A DNA stretch of 64,000 nt, taken from Bacillus marinisedimentorum. Lineage in GTDB: Bacteria; Bacillota; Bacilli; Bacillales; Bacillaceae_O. The notes beneath the pieces are model-generated. The model did no database searches. It saw only the letters and a list, made by a program, of their open reading frames with translations, and had not been told where the DNA came from. Of the stretch, positions 33,900 through 42,322 are shown in pieces. The stretch's first letter is position 1. The number at the start of each line of letters is the position of its first letter. The stretch covers positions 38,524 to 102,523 of the forward strand of contig NZ_LWBL02000009.1 in assembly GCF_001644195.2 (NCBI RefSeq). The letters are read 5' to 3'. The position numbers and the translations under genes were made by a program.

Positions 33900-34415
33900 A
33901 ATACAGTTGGAATGTTGTCTAAGCCTGGTTTCTCGGAAACATAGGGCTGGATGTCTGAAGTTGAGCAGATATTTGGTTGGTTTTTTGCGGTTTGGAGCAG
34001 TTCTCGGAATCGTATTGTGCCGAATTTTCGGCAGCGGGTGTTGAATTGTTTTTCTTGGACATTTTACTTACAATCTAAAACAGTGAAGCAACCGGATATA
34101 CAAGGGCTTTGCCTTTGGTGATGCAGGCAGAATTTGAAGACTGCTTGGGAGTGAGGCGGTTTTGTGCCGCTTAGCGGCTATTTCATGCGGAATGCAGCAG
34201 GTTTCATGCCAAATCAGACACTTTCCCGCCAGCCTTCAGAATTCACTCCGTTAGTCTGAGTATCGTGGCGTGCAGCAACTCTCCGGCTGGCTCCAGCGAA
34301 ACGGTCCGGGCGTCCATCCCTTGCCGCCTAATTTCCGGCAGCTCTTCCCTCCAAATTCACAGCTTTCACCTTCAATATGCCGAATTCCCGGCACTAACGA
34401 TGAAAATCCGGCAGC
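33900..34415. repeat. Repeat-rich gap between kamA and yodP
   Basis: This stretch carries worn motifs (TTGTGCCGAATTTTCGGCAG, GTGCCGCTTAGCGGC, TTTCATGCGG, TTTCATGCC, AATTTCCGGCAG, AATATGCCGAATTCCCGGCA) related to the TTTCACGCC and GCTTAGCGGC families, spaced irregularly. No credible gene is seen. The activator site for the kamA promoter should lie at its left end. Confidence 0.45.
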
Positions 34416-35273
34416 TTATTCAGCTAAATCCTTGACCCAGACATTCATGTCTTCGATTTTATCGTAGATGTAACAGTTGTTGGCAAGCCTGCCCCCATAG
34501 TGATAACCGAGCTGATAAAATGCTGCATTCATACCGAATGACAAAGCACGGGCGATGGAATATGCACAAAATATCCCCTGTTTCTTCAGCTCGCCTTCAA
34601 GCTGTTCAAGAAGCTGCTTGATCAAACCGCCTTTTCGATATTCCGGCAGTGTAGCGCAATCTGTCAACTCCGCGTTAAAGTAGTTCCGGTTCACATCGGC
34701 AGAAGCTGCGCTTATGATGCGCCCGTCGGTTTCCCCTATATAAAAAATGGTTCCGTTCTCCATTCCTTTTCTGATATAGGCAGGATTCGTCACTGGAGTT
34801 GGATAGATTTTGAAAATTTCCCCGTAAAGCGCTGCAAGCTGTTCCGCATCTTCCGGTTCAGCATTCCTGAAGGTGACATCAGCCGCCGGTTTTTCTTCTG
34901 GCGTTCTGCCTTTTTGCTTCACATCAGCCAGTATTCTGTCTTCCTTAATCCAGAACGGGCTGTTCCTCCGTTCAGGATCGGTGAACAGGGCCATCGCATA
35001 TGCATCCGTGCCCCTGAAATATCCTTTTAATACTGCTTCAAACGAGAAGCCTTCATGGAGGAACACCGGCAAATGGGCCGGTCTCGCATACATGATCAAC
35101 TTTTTCAAAGAGTGTTTTTCAGAAAGACGCTGCAGCTTCTCAATTATGTGCTGAGGGTTGCCGAGATAATCCTCCACCCTCAGCCGTTCATTGAAGTAAT
35201 CAAGTAATACATGGAACGAATAAGACCTGCTTTCAACTTTAATAGATTCAGCTCTTTTTTCTTGATCAGCCAT
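34416..35273 (-). CDS. yodP: Beta-lysine N-acetyltransferase (YodP/AblB)
   Basis: A 285-residue protein with a C-terminal GNAT acetyltransferase domain (ATLPEYRKGGLIKQLLEQLE is the acetyl-CoA-binding turn) and an N-terminal domain typical of AblB/YodP. It would acetylate the N6 position of beta-lysine. Start ATG 35273 (MADQEKR) follows AAAGGGGATGG; an ATG 9 bp upstream is too close to the site. It is separated from kamA by 590 bp of repeat-rich DNA, unlike the tight pair usually seen. Confidence 0.84.
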   Translation of the reverse strand: MADQEKRAESIKVESRSYSFHVLLDYFNERLRVEDYLGNPQHIIEKLQRLSEKHSLKKLIMYARPAHLPVFLHEGFSFEAVLKGYFRGTDAYAMALFTDPERRNSPFWIKEDRILADVKQKGRTPEEKPAADVTFRNAEPEDAEQLAALYGEIFKIYPTPVTNPAYIRKGMENGTIFYIGETDGRIISAASADVNRNYFNAELTDCATLPEYRKGGLIKQLLEQLEGELKKQGIFCAYSIARALSFGMNAAFYQLGYHYGGRLANNCYIYDKIEDMNVWVKDLAE

Positions 35274-35485
35274 AGATGCCATCCCCTTTCTTATGTGTCC
35301 GACTGTTTGCAAGGATTGTGCCAACAGCATGTAAACAGTGATTCTTTATCTTTATGTATATTCTCTCACTTTGAAAGAATCGCAAACCGCAAAAGAAAAC
35401 TCACCGATCAGCGAGCCTGCAGGTGAAGACAGCTGCGCTTCTGCACTTTTCTTTATTCTTAGGCTGTGTTAAAGCTCACTATACG

Positions 35486-35518
35486 GAAAAAAAAGAACCG
35501 GCAGCATTTGCCCGGTTC
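35486..35518 (-). terminator. Terminator of the azoreductase gene
   Basis: On the minus strand GAACCGG and CCGGTTC pair across a 10-nt loop and are followed by eight T. Confidence 0.85.
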
Positions 35519-35529
35519 GTCATCGTCAT

Positions 35530-36171
35530 TTAAAAGGTATGGGATAAAACCTTTGCACGTGAAATGGCATTTTCTTTTATTTCTTCAGCCTTGTCCGGCA
35601 TAGCGGCATGCCCTTCAACAAACAATCCCTCGAAAGAAGGAACGCCGAAGAATTGCATAACCGTGTCCAGATAACGGTGCCCCATTTCCATTTGAGCTGC
35701 CGGTCCCTCAGAATAAATGCCGCCGCGCGCCTGAATGTGGAGCGCTTTTTTATCCGTCAGCAGCCCTTCCGGACCTTCTTCGGTATATTTAAACGCTTTG
35801 CCGGCAACGGCAACAGAGTCAATATATGCTTTCATCACAGGCGGGAAGGAGAAATTCCATAGCGGGGTGACAAAGACGTATTTATCTGCTGAAACAAACT
35901 GTTCACTTAATTCGGAAAGCCGCCCGACCTTTGCTTGCTCCTCTGCAGAAAGCTGGTCAAATCCCTCACCTTTTTGAAGTTTTCCCCAGCCGCTGAATAC
36001 ATCGACATCAATCTGAGGAACATTCTCCCTGTAAAGATCAATCGTGACGACTTCATGATCAGGGTTTGCTTCCTTGTAAGTTTCAATAAATGCTTTCCCT
36101 ACAGCCATACTGTAAGATTGCGTATCATCATGTGGATGTGCTGTAATGTACAAAACTTTAGGCATCAACAT
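35530..36171 (-). CDS. azoR: FMN-dependent NADH-azoreductase
   Basis: A flavodoxin-like quinone/azo reductase of about 213 residues. The FMN-binding parts are visible: [34 protein letters not shown] and [10 protein letters not shown]. It likely protects against quinones by two-electron reduction. ATG 36171 follows AAAGGACAGG; the ATG at 36165 is a possible alternative. The frame is open further upstream but without a site. Single gene. Confidence 0.86.
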   Translation of the reverse strand: MLMPKVLYITAHPHDDTQSYSMAVGKAFIETYKEANPDHEVVTIDLYRENVPQIDVDVFSGWGKLQKGEGFDQLSAEEQAKVGRLSELSEQFVSADKYVFVTPLWNFSFPPVMKAYIDSVAVAGKAFKYTEEGPEGLLTDKKALHIQARGGIYSEGPAAQMEMGHRYLDTVMQFFGVPSFEGLFVEGHAAMPDKAEEIKENAISRAKVLSHTF

Positions 36172-36490
36172 TCCTGTCCTTTCTGTTTCTTGATTTATGT
36201 TCGATTTGTTCCTACAAAAAATTTCCATTTGTGCTGAATTGATGAATTTTCAATTCAAGGAACATTGTTCTCTGATTAAGTAGTGCTGGTTTGCTAATGA
36301 GGAAGAGAATAAGGGACTTTGTTTTGCTGATTTCAGGAATGTACTGCTTCTTCCGGCATCGTGCTTGTAATGTTTGGTTCTGATGATGACAGACAAGATC
36401 CTCCCAGCATCGTCCTCATAACTCACATCACCGCTTTTTTCAGCGACGATTGCCTGTCTGACCACCTTCAAAAAGCACCCTCTCTTATCC
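36172..36490. other. Gap between azoR and the 48-residue gene
   Basis: Contains the azoR ribosome binding site at the left edge and AT-rich DNA with CAATTCAAGGAACATTG near 36250. No gene or repeat is supported. Confidence 0.4.
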
Positions 36491-36637
36491 TCATTCCGGA
36501 TCTGCAGGTATGTAAGGATTTGCACTTATGTTCACTCTCATTTCCTCAGTCAATTTGAAAGTTTCATTCACTGATTCGCCGTTTGGATTCTGTGGATTTT
36601 GCACACTTCCATCGTAATGAATCGGTTTCCCTTCCAT
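36491..36637 (-). CDS. 48-residue small acidic protein of unknown function
   Basis: ATG at 36637 follows GGAGGTGG by 8 nt. The product starts MEGKPIHYDGSVQNPQNPNG and ends in NISANPYIPADPE. It is polar, rich in Asn and Pro, has no membrane segment, and is not a family I know. The longer minus-strand frame (36250-36525) that overlaps its end in another frame has no ribosome binding site and I discount it. Confidence 0.6.
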   Translation of the reverse strand: MEGKPIHYDGSVQNPQNPNGESVNETFKLTEEMRVNISANPYIPADPE

Positions 36638-36721
36638 GTTTTCCACCTCCACTGTACTAGTTTGCATCTCTCTAACGGAATTTATTTGTAATGCTGTAAT
36701 TTTTCCATCCTTCTAAAAGAA

Positions 36722-36767
36722 AATGCCTGGCAATTGCCTGGGAAGTCCCAGGCAATTGCCAGGCATT
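36722..36767. terminator. 22-bp perfect hairpin, terminator of the sigma-54 activator gene
   Basis: Arms 36722-36743 and 36746-36767 are perfectly complementary over 22 bp with a 2-nt loop and contain the dispersed core TGCCTGGCAATTGCC. On the minus strand TTTTCTTTTAG follows. It lies 9 bp after the activator's stop codon. Confidence 0.8.
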
Positions 36768-36775
36768 ATTTGCAA

Positions 36776-38167
36776 CTAGATAATCCTGTATTTCTTCAAT
36801 TTGTATTGCAGCGTTTGCCGCGGCACTTCCAGGCGTTTTGCTGCCTGGAGAATGTTGCCGCCGGTTTCTTCGAGTGTCCTTTTGATCAAGACAATTTCAG
36901 TCTGTTCGAGGGTTTCCCGCAACGGACGGAACGGAGGCTGTTCTGATGGCTTTGGTTTGCCGGTTTTCAAGTATTGCGGCAGGTGCTCTAAAGACAAAGT
37001 ATCGCCTTCTGTCATGTTCATCGCATACTCAACCGCATGCTGCAATTCCCTGACATTGCCCGGCCAGTGCTGGTTTTCCAGATGCTGAAGAAGGGTTTTC
37101 GAAATGATGGTGACCAGCTTCCCGAGTTTATAATTGTACTTTTTCATGAAATGATCGACCAGGACGGCGATGTCTTCTTTTCGTTCGCGGAGCGGCGGAA
37201 CTTCAAGGTTGAATACATTCAGCCGGTAATATAAATCACGCCGGAGGGAATTTTTCTCCACACACTTTAAAGGCGGTTCATTAAGGGCAGCAATGATTCT
37301 GACATCACAGGCGTAACTTTTTGTACCCCCCACCCGCCGGATGACGCCATTTTCCAAAACCCGCAGCAGCTTCGCCTGGATATCGAGCGGCATTGAATTG
37401 ATTTCATCGAGAAATAATGTGCCGCCGTGAGCGAGTTCAAACAAACCCGGACGGTCAATCGCACCTGTAAAGCTTCCTTTCATAGTGCCGAACAAAATGC
37501 TCTCCAGGAGAGCTGAAGGCAGTGCCGCACAATTCTGGGCGATGAAGGGGGCCCTTGCCCGCTGAGAAGCGTTGTGAATCGATTGGACGAGCAGTTCCTT
37601 TCCTGTCCCGGTTTCGCCGTAAATCAGCACAGCAGAAGAGGTTTTGGCGGCTTTTTCAGCATGTTTCTTCAGCTGTTCCATCTTTTCCGAAACAGAAATC
37701 ACATCATTCCAGCTATAGATGGCCTCACTCGAAGCTGAGGGTTTACCATCTTTTCGTTCGATTTTCGCCTGTAGGTCAAGGAGTTTCTGTGATAGCCTTC
37801 TGACGGTCGAAAAATCTTTCGCGATTTCAACAGCGCCGATGACAGCCCCGTCCTTTTTGATCGGAAGTGTCGTGTTCACAGTATCGATAAGTTCACCGCG
37901 GATGTTCGTGTATGTTTGCGACTGCTGGTAGATTGGTTTTCCATCCCTGGCCACTTTCAAAAGCGTGCTTGTTTCTTTATTTAATGACGGAAATACATCA
38001 AGGATGTGACGGCTAAGAACTTCACCGATCTCAACACCATCATGGCGCGAAGCAGATTCATTATAAAAAATGGTGATGCCGTCCGCATCGACAGCATGAA
38101 TGCCTTCATCGATGCTGCCCAGGATCGCTTCAAGCATTTCACTTGTATCCGATGATTTTACAAACAT
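36776..38167 (-). CDS. RocR-like sigma-54-dependent transcriptional activator
   Basis: An enhancer-binding protein of about 463 residues: an N-terminal PAS domain (to about 115), an AAA+ domain with Walker A GETGTGKE, the sigma-54-contacting loop GSFTGA and Walker B GGTLFLDEI, and a C-terminal Fis-type helix-turn-helix ([21 protein letters not shown]). This is the layout of RocR, the activator of arginine catabolism. Start ATG 38167 follows GGGGTGA. The nearest -24/-12 promoter I can find is that of kamA, 4.3 kb away, so lysine or beta-lysine breakdown is the best guess for its target. Confidence 0.88.
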   Translation of the reverse strand: MFVKSSDTSEMLEAILGSIDEGIHAVDADGITIFYNESASRHDGVEIGEVLSRHILDVFPSLNKETSTLLKVARDGKPIYQQSQTYTNIRGELIDTVNTTLPIKKDGAVIGAVEIAKDFSTVRRLSQKLLDLQAKIERKDGKPSASSEAIYSWNDVISVSEKMEQLKKHAEKAAKTSSAVLIYGETGTGKELLVQSIHNASQRARAPFIAQNCAALPSALLESILFGTMKGSFTGAIDRPGLFELAHGGTLFLDEINSMPLDIQAKLLRVLENGVIRRVGGTKSYACDVRIIAALNEPPLKCVEKNSLRRDLYYRLNVFNLEVPPLRERKEDIAVLVDHFMKKYNYKLGKLVTIISKTLLQHLENQHWPGNVRELQHAVEYAMNMTEGDTLSLEHLPQYLKTGKPKPSEQPPFRPLRETLEQTEIVLIKRTLEETGGNILQAAKRLEVPRQTLQYKLKKYRII

Positions 38168-38197
38168 TGATTCACCCCGCATGCTTGTTCCTTAAAC

Positions 38198-38235
38198 AGA
38201 AAAGGCACTGCTGTTTTTTTCGCAATGCCTTTTCT
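38198..38235. terminator. Hairpin between the MFS gene and the activator gene
   Basis: AGAAAAGGCA and TGCCTTTTCT form a 10-bp stem with an 18-nt loop. It may end the MFS transcript, since it lies 44 bp after that gene's stop. Confidence 0.6.
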
Positions 38236-38278
38236 GTCTTCATCTTTATATTTCGGGAAGAACGATGTTTCTCCTCCC

Positions 38279-39478
38279 TCATTGTAATTTTCTGGCTAAG
38301 AAGATGACCGGCAAGAAAACAAGTACCGTCGCCAGGATTCCGATCCAGTTGAAAGCATCCCACAATCCGCCTACAGCGGTGCTTCCCACTGCAACCCCTA
38401 TATAATAGCTTACGAGATAAAAACTGGATGCCCCGCTTTTATGATGCCGGGCAGTCGTACTGACAGCGGCTGAGGCCATCGAATGCGCAATAAAAAAACC
38501 GGTGCAAATCAGAGAAAGCCCAATCACGACAATGACAACCGAGGCCGGTATTGTCAGCAGCACCCCTGCTATCATAATGAAGATACCGGCAAGCATAACC
38601 GGAATCAGTCCATAGGAAGCAGACAGCCTTCCGGCGATAGGAGGTGCGATAACACCCAGTCCATATGTAAAATAAGTAAGCGATATCCACTTCAATGATA
38701 GATTGAAAGGGTCCTCAAGCAAATAAAACGGCAAATACGTCCAGACGCTTGTGAAAACGACCTGCAAAACGAGGCCGACACTGAAGAGGATCAGCAAACG
38801 GCTGTCCTTAAGATGGACAGCCATGCCCTTTAAGTCATCCATGAACCGGCCGCTTCCCGGTTCAAAAAAACGGGATGGAGGCAAAAACACATAAAAAAGA
38901 ACAACAGCCAGAACCCCAAAGCCTCCCATGATGAGGAGGGCGGACTCCCATCCATATAAGTCCGTCAGATAGCCGGATGCAACTCTGCCGCCCAAACCTC
39001 CAAGCGCATTACTCGCGATATAGATACTCATCGCCATTCCGACACTTGACGGTTTAACTTCATCAGCCAGATATCCCATTGCCGCTGCGGGAATTCCGGC
39101 AAGAAAAAAGCCCTGGATGCTGCGCAATAAAATCAGAAGCCAAAACGAATGCACAAATGGCATCAACAGCAATGTGACGACTGTGACTAGCAGCGAAAGT
39201 TTCATGACGGCAGTCCTGCCGATTCGGTCGGATTGGAAACCGAGAACAAGCAATCCAATAATCATCGTAATGACTGATGATGAGACAAGGAGGCTGGAAG
39301 CAGTCGCCGAAATCTCAAACTCTTCCACAAACACTGGCAGAAGCGGCTGAAAAGCATACAAAGCGGCAAAAATAAGCAGCGAGCCGAATGCCAGAGCTGC
39401 TGCCGCCTTCCAGAAGCCCGGATCTTTGGCGGTATATGGGCGTATCTCTATTGGTTGATCTTTGTGGTGCCGACTCAT
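38279..39478 (-). CDS. MFS transporter
   Basis: A major facilitator of about 399 residues with 12 membrane segments. The loop 2-3 motif is FQSDRIGRTAVM. The family looks like YnfM/YybF-type exporters (RSIQGFFLAGIPAAAMGYLADE). ATG 39478 (MSRHHKD) follows CAGGTGA. The substrate is unknown. It lies just upstream of the sigma-54 activator gene, on the same strand. Confidence 0.85.
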   Translation of the reverse strand: MSRHHKDQPIEIRPYTAKDPGFWKAAAALAFGSLLIFAALYAFQPLLPVFVEEFEISATASSLLVSSSVITMIIGLLVLGFQSDRIGRTAVMKLSLLVTVVTLLLMPFVHSFWLLILLRSIQGFFLAGIPAAAMGYLADEVKPSSVGMAMSIYIASNALGGLGGRVASGYLTDLYGWESALLIMGGFGVLAVVLFYVFLPPSRFFEPGSGRFMDDLKGMAVHLKDSRLLILFSVGLVLQVVFTSVWTYLPFYLLEDPFNLSLKWISLTYFTYGLGVIAPPIAGRLSASYGLIPVMLAGIFIMIAGVLLTIPASVVIVVIGLSLICTGFFIAHSMASAAVSTTARHHKSGASSFYLVSYYIGVAVGSTAVGGLWDAFNWIGILATVLVFLPVIFLARKLQ

Positions 39479-39633
39479 AATTTCACCTGGTTTCATTTAT
39501 GTAAGTGCCGCTGTGTAACCCGCTTGTGCAATTACCAGCTTTTTATCAGTTTACGTTTGGAAATTCGGAATTGTCAATTCATTTAACCGCCAATTCCATT
39601 TTGCTCTGCCGTCAAGCATTTTAAAAGCTCCAT

Positions 39634-39680
39634 AAAAAAAGACCGCATTAAAGGTTAGTCGATACCTGTTTACGCGGCTT
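39634..39680 (-). terminator. Terminator of the holin-like toxin mRNA
   Basis: On the minus strand AAGCCGCGTAAACAGG and CCTTTAATGCGGTC form a long imperfect stem followed by seven T. It gives the toxin message a roughly 140-180 nt 3' untranslated region, as is usual for type I toxins. Confidence 0.55.
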
Positions 39681-39816
39681 AATCACTTCGTTTATTTCAT
39701 TTACATAGGCATAGATGACATCTATTGCATGGATACTTTGAGATCGTACATGGCCCAGCAGCTCTGGGTGCGATTTCCCCAAATGCTACACTTTTTTTAA
39801 AAATCTCTTATTGCGT

Positions 39817-39909
39817 CTAACTGTTCCTGTCCTGATCATGAAACTTAAGAATGGCGATCACAAACATTCCAAAACTGAGCATCAGCGACAACACTTCAAA
39901 TGTTTCCAT
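39817..39909 (-). CDS. 30-residue holin-like type I toxin
   Basis: ATG at 39909 follows GGGAGGCGATAAGG. The peptide begins METFEVLSLMLSFGMFVIAI and ends in a charged tail KFHDQDRNS, which is the form of the TxpA/BsrG/YonT-like putative holin-like toxins: one membrane helix and a short polar tail. Such peptides are held in check by an antisense RNA overlapping the 3' end of the message. The long 3' untranslated region is consistent with that. No antisense promoter was pinned down by eye. Confidence 0.7.
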   Translation of the reverse strand: METFEVLSLMLSFGMFVIAILKFHDQDRNS

Positions 39910-40097
39910 CCTTATCGCCTCCCTGCAATACAGTTTGCCCGGTTCGAGGTTTGTCCTATACGATACTTTTATCATCATTTGTAATGTTCTTGATAATCCT
40001 TTTAAGAACATCATCTCAGCTTTCCTTTTATGGCGAGGTCAATTTTAAACATCTGCGGTTATTGGCATGCTTTAATAACCCTCCCTTATAGCCTTAT

Positions 40098-40146
40098 AAA
40101 AAAATAGGATAGATGAATACAGGTTTCCTTCCTGTTCATCTATCCT
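40098..40146. terminator. Bidirectional terminator after hcp
   Basis: AGGATAGATGAATACAGG pairs with CCTGTTCATCTATCCT (one mismatch) over a short loop. On the minus strand ATTTTTTTAT follows, 80 bp after the stop of hcp. The remaining gap 39910-40097 holds no supported gene. Confidence 0.85.
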
Positions 40147-40225
40147 TATTATAGGTTTCGTATGTTTTCTTAATAAAATGCAGTGTCTCTCATTCTATCC
40201 TTCACCGCAGCAGGCTGTTTCCTTG

Positions 40226-41905
40226 TTAAACTAACGTATTTTCTTGAACATCAATTGAGCTGTTCATGAACATTTCCATGTCTTCTTGTGTATTTGAAAT
40301 GCCGCCTACCCCAAATTCGTCAACTAAGAATTGTGTTACGTTTGGTGATAAGAAAGCTGGCAGTGTTGGGCCAATGTGAATGTTTTTCACACCAAGGTGA
40401 AGTAAAGATAAGAAAACGATAACCGCTTTTTGCTCATACCATGCGATGTTATAAGATAGCGGTAATTCATTTACACTTTCCAATCCGAATGCCTCTTTTA
40501 GCTTCAATGCAGTCATGACTAGAGAGTATGAATCGTTACATTGACCGGCGTCAAGCACTCTTGGGATTCCGTTGATATCACCTAACTCAAGCTTATTGTA
40601 TCGATACTTTGCACAACCAGCTGTTAAAATGATCGTATCCGTTGGAAGTTCCTCGGCAAACTCTTTATAATAACTTCTGCTCTTATGGCGGCCATCACAC
40701 CCGGCCATCACAAAGAATCGTTTAATATCACCATTTTTCACAGCTTCTACAACTTGATCTGCTACTTGAGCGACTTGATTATGTGCAAATCCGCCTACAA
40801 TTTCACCTTTTTCAATTTCTACTGGCGGTTCGCAGGTCTTTGCATGCTCAATAAGAATGGAGAAATCTTTTGACCCATCTTCTTTTTGAGGAATATACGT
40901 TACACCATCAACAGCAGTTGCCCCAGTTGTATACATTCTCCCTTTATAAGAAGCCTTAGGTGGTACAATACAGTTTGTTGTCATTAAAATGGGGCCGTTA
41001 AAGCTCTCAAATTCACGATTTTGTTCCCACCATGCATTTCCGTAATTACCGACAAAGTGGTCATATTTTTTGAAAGCTGGATAATAATTCGCTGAAAGCA
41101 TTTCACTATGTGTATACACATCTACGCCCGTGCCTTCCGTTTGTTTCAATAATTCTTCCATATCTTTAAGGTCATGGCCACTGATTAAAATTCCTGGATT
41201 TTGGCGGACGCCAATATTTACTTTCGTCATTTCAGGATGGCCATACGTTGTTGTATTGGCTGTGTCCAAAAGCTCCATGGCATGAACACCGTATTTTCCG
41301 CATTCCATTGCAAGGTCAATCAATTGTTCCATACTTACTGAGTCATCTGTAACTTGTGCAAGGGCTTTTTGCATAAACGCATTCAGCTCTTCATTTTCAT
41401 AGCTTAGGTGTGTAGCGTGCTCTAAATATGCTGCCATTCCCTTCAATCCGTAGGTCACTAATTCTCGTAAGGAACGAATATCCTCATCTCTTGTAGCTAA
41501 CACACTAACTTCTTGAGAAGCAGATTTGATTTCAAGCTGATCATTTGTTTCACCATACCAGGTGACAAAATCGCTATTGTTGTCTAACGTGTGCCCCGCA
41601 TGTTCAATTGCCGTTTTAATCTCTTCACGAAGCATTAATCCTTTTCTTACAGTATTAAAAAAGTCGTTTTTACTCCAATTCGCGTTTGTAATCGTCTTAA
41701 ATAGGCCATCTACGATAAATTCATCCGTTTTCTTTTGATTAATTCCGATTTCACGAGCCTTTATATTTACAATCGATACTCCCTTAAGCGTGTAAATTAA
41801 TAAATCTTGCATATTTGCTAAATCATCTTTTTTTCCACAAACTCCAACGATTGTACAACCTGTTCCTTTTGCTGTTTCCTGACATTGATAACAAAACATA
41901 CTCAT
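40226..41905 (-). CDS. hcp: Hydroxylamine reductase / hybrid-cluster protein
   Basis: A 559-residue hybrid-cluster protein. The N-terminal cluster cysteines are Cys5, Cys8, Cys17 and Cys23 ([13 protein letters not shown]...C). Downstream are the hybrid-cluster ligand regions, for example [14 protein letters not shown] and LDAGQCND. Hcp reduces hydroxylamine in vitro and is thought to act as a nitric oxide reductase or S-nitrosylase under anaerobiosis. GGAGGTAA precedes the ATG. An FNR-type site is upstream. The coding sequence uses more A/T-ending codons than its neighbours (for instance runs of ATT, AAT, GTA), a possible sign of later arrival. Confidence 0.93.
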   Translation of the reverse strand: MSMFCYQCQETAKGTGCTIVGVCGKKDDLANMQDLLIYTLKGVSIVNIKAREIGINQKKTDEFIVDGLFKTITNANWSKNDFFNTVRKGLMLREEIKTAIEHAGHTLDNNSDFVTWYGETNDQLEIKSASQEVSVLATRDEDIRSLRELVTYGLKGMAAYLEHATHLSYENEELNAFMQKALAQVTDDSVSMEQLIDLAMECGKYGVHAMELLDTANTTTYGHPEMTKVNIGVRQNPGILISGHDLKDMEELLKQTEGTGVDVYTHSEMLSANYYPAFKKYDHFVGNYGNAWWEQNREFESFNGPILMTTNCIVPPKASYKGRMYTTGATAVDGVTYIPQKEDGSKDFSILIEHAKTCEPPVEIEKGEIVGGFAHNQVAQVADQVVEAVKNGDIKRFFVMAGCDGRHKSRSYYKEFAEELPTDTIILTAGCAKYRYNKLELGDINGIPRVLDAGQCNDSYSLVMTALKLKEAFGLESVNELPLSYNIAWYEQKAVIVFLSLLHLGVKNIHIGPTLPAFLSPNVTQFLVDEFGVGGISNTQEDMEMFMNSSIDVQENTLV

Positions 41906-42025
41906 TTACGATTACCTCCAGTGGTGTTTTTTTGAATTCTTCAAATGACAAACATTATATCTTTACTGGTTTTGTTTGAAACTATCAATTCCGTGTTAAT
42001 GGTAACAACCTGAGCGGCTAGAAGA

Positions 42026-42041
42026 AGTGAGGAATATCACA
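42026..42041 (-). promoter_or_regulatory. FNR-type site upstream of hcp
   Basis: AGTGA-GGAATA-TCACA differs by one base from TGTGA-N6-TCACA. A minus-strand TACCAT (41999-42004) lies about 30 bp from the site centre, the spacing expected if Fnr binds at -41.5 and activates (class II). The rest of 41906-42189 shows no gene. Confidence 0.6.
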
Positions 42042-42189
42042 CTATTCTATTGTTCGCTATTTTGTCATAAAAGGAAATGTGATCATTCGAGTCAATGGAG
42101 GTATGAAAAGCGCAAGTTAAACATATGTTCCATATCGGCCGGTGCAATGAAACAGTTCCTTGCTGTTTGTTTTCACTTTCCTAAACGGC

Positions 42190-42224
42190 AAAAAAAAGGG
42201 CTTCCAGCCAGAAGGCCGGAAGCC
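42190..42224 (-). terminator. Terminator of the neutral protease gene
   Basis: On the minus strand GGCTTCC and GGAAGCC pair across 12 nt and are followed by CTTTTTTT. It lies about 100 bp after the protease stop codon. Confidence 0.75.
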
Positions 42225-42322
42225 AAACAGAGAAGGTGTGGGGGAGTAACACTGCTCCATTCGATCGTGTTGCGATATTGTATTCTAATTAACTGCTTAT
42301 ACAGCAGCTAAGGATACTCAGT

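Noticed and set aside
36250..36525. 91-codon minus-strand frame before azoR
   Set aside because: No ribosome binding site, odd composition, and it overlaps the better-supported 48-residue gene.
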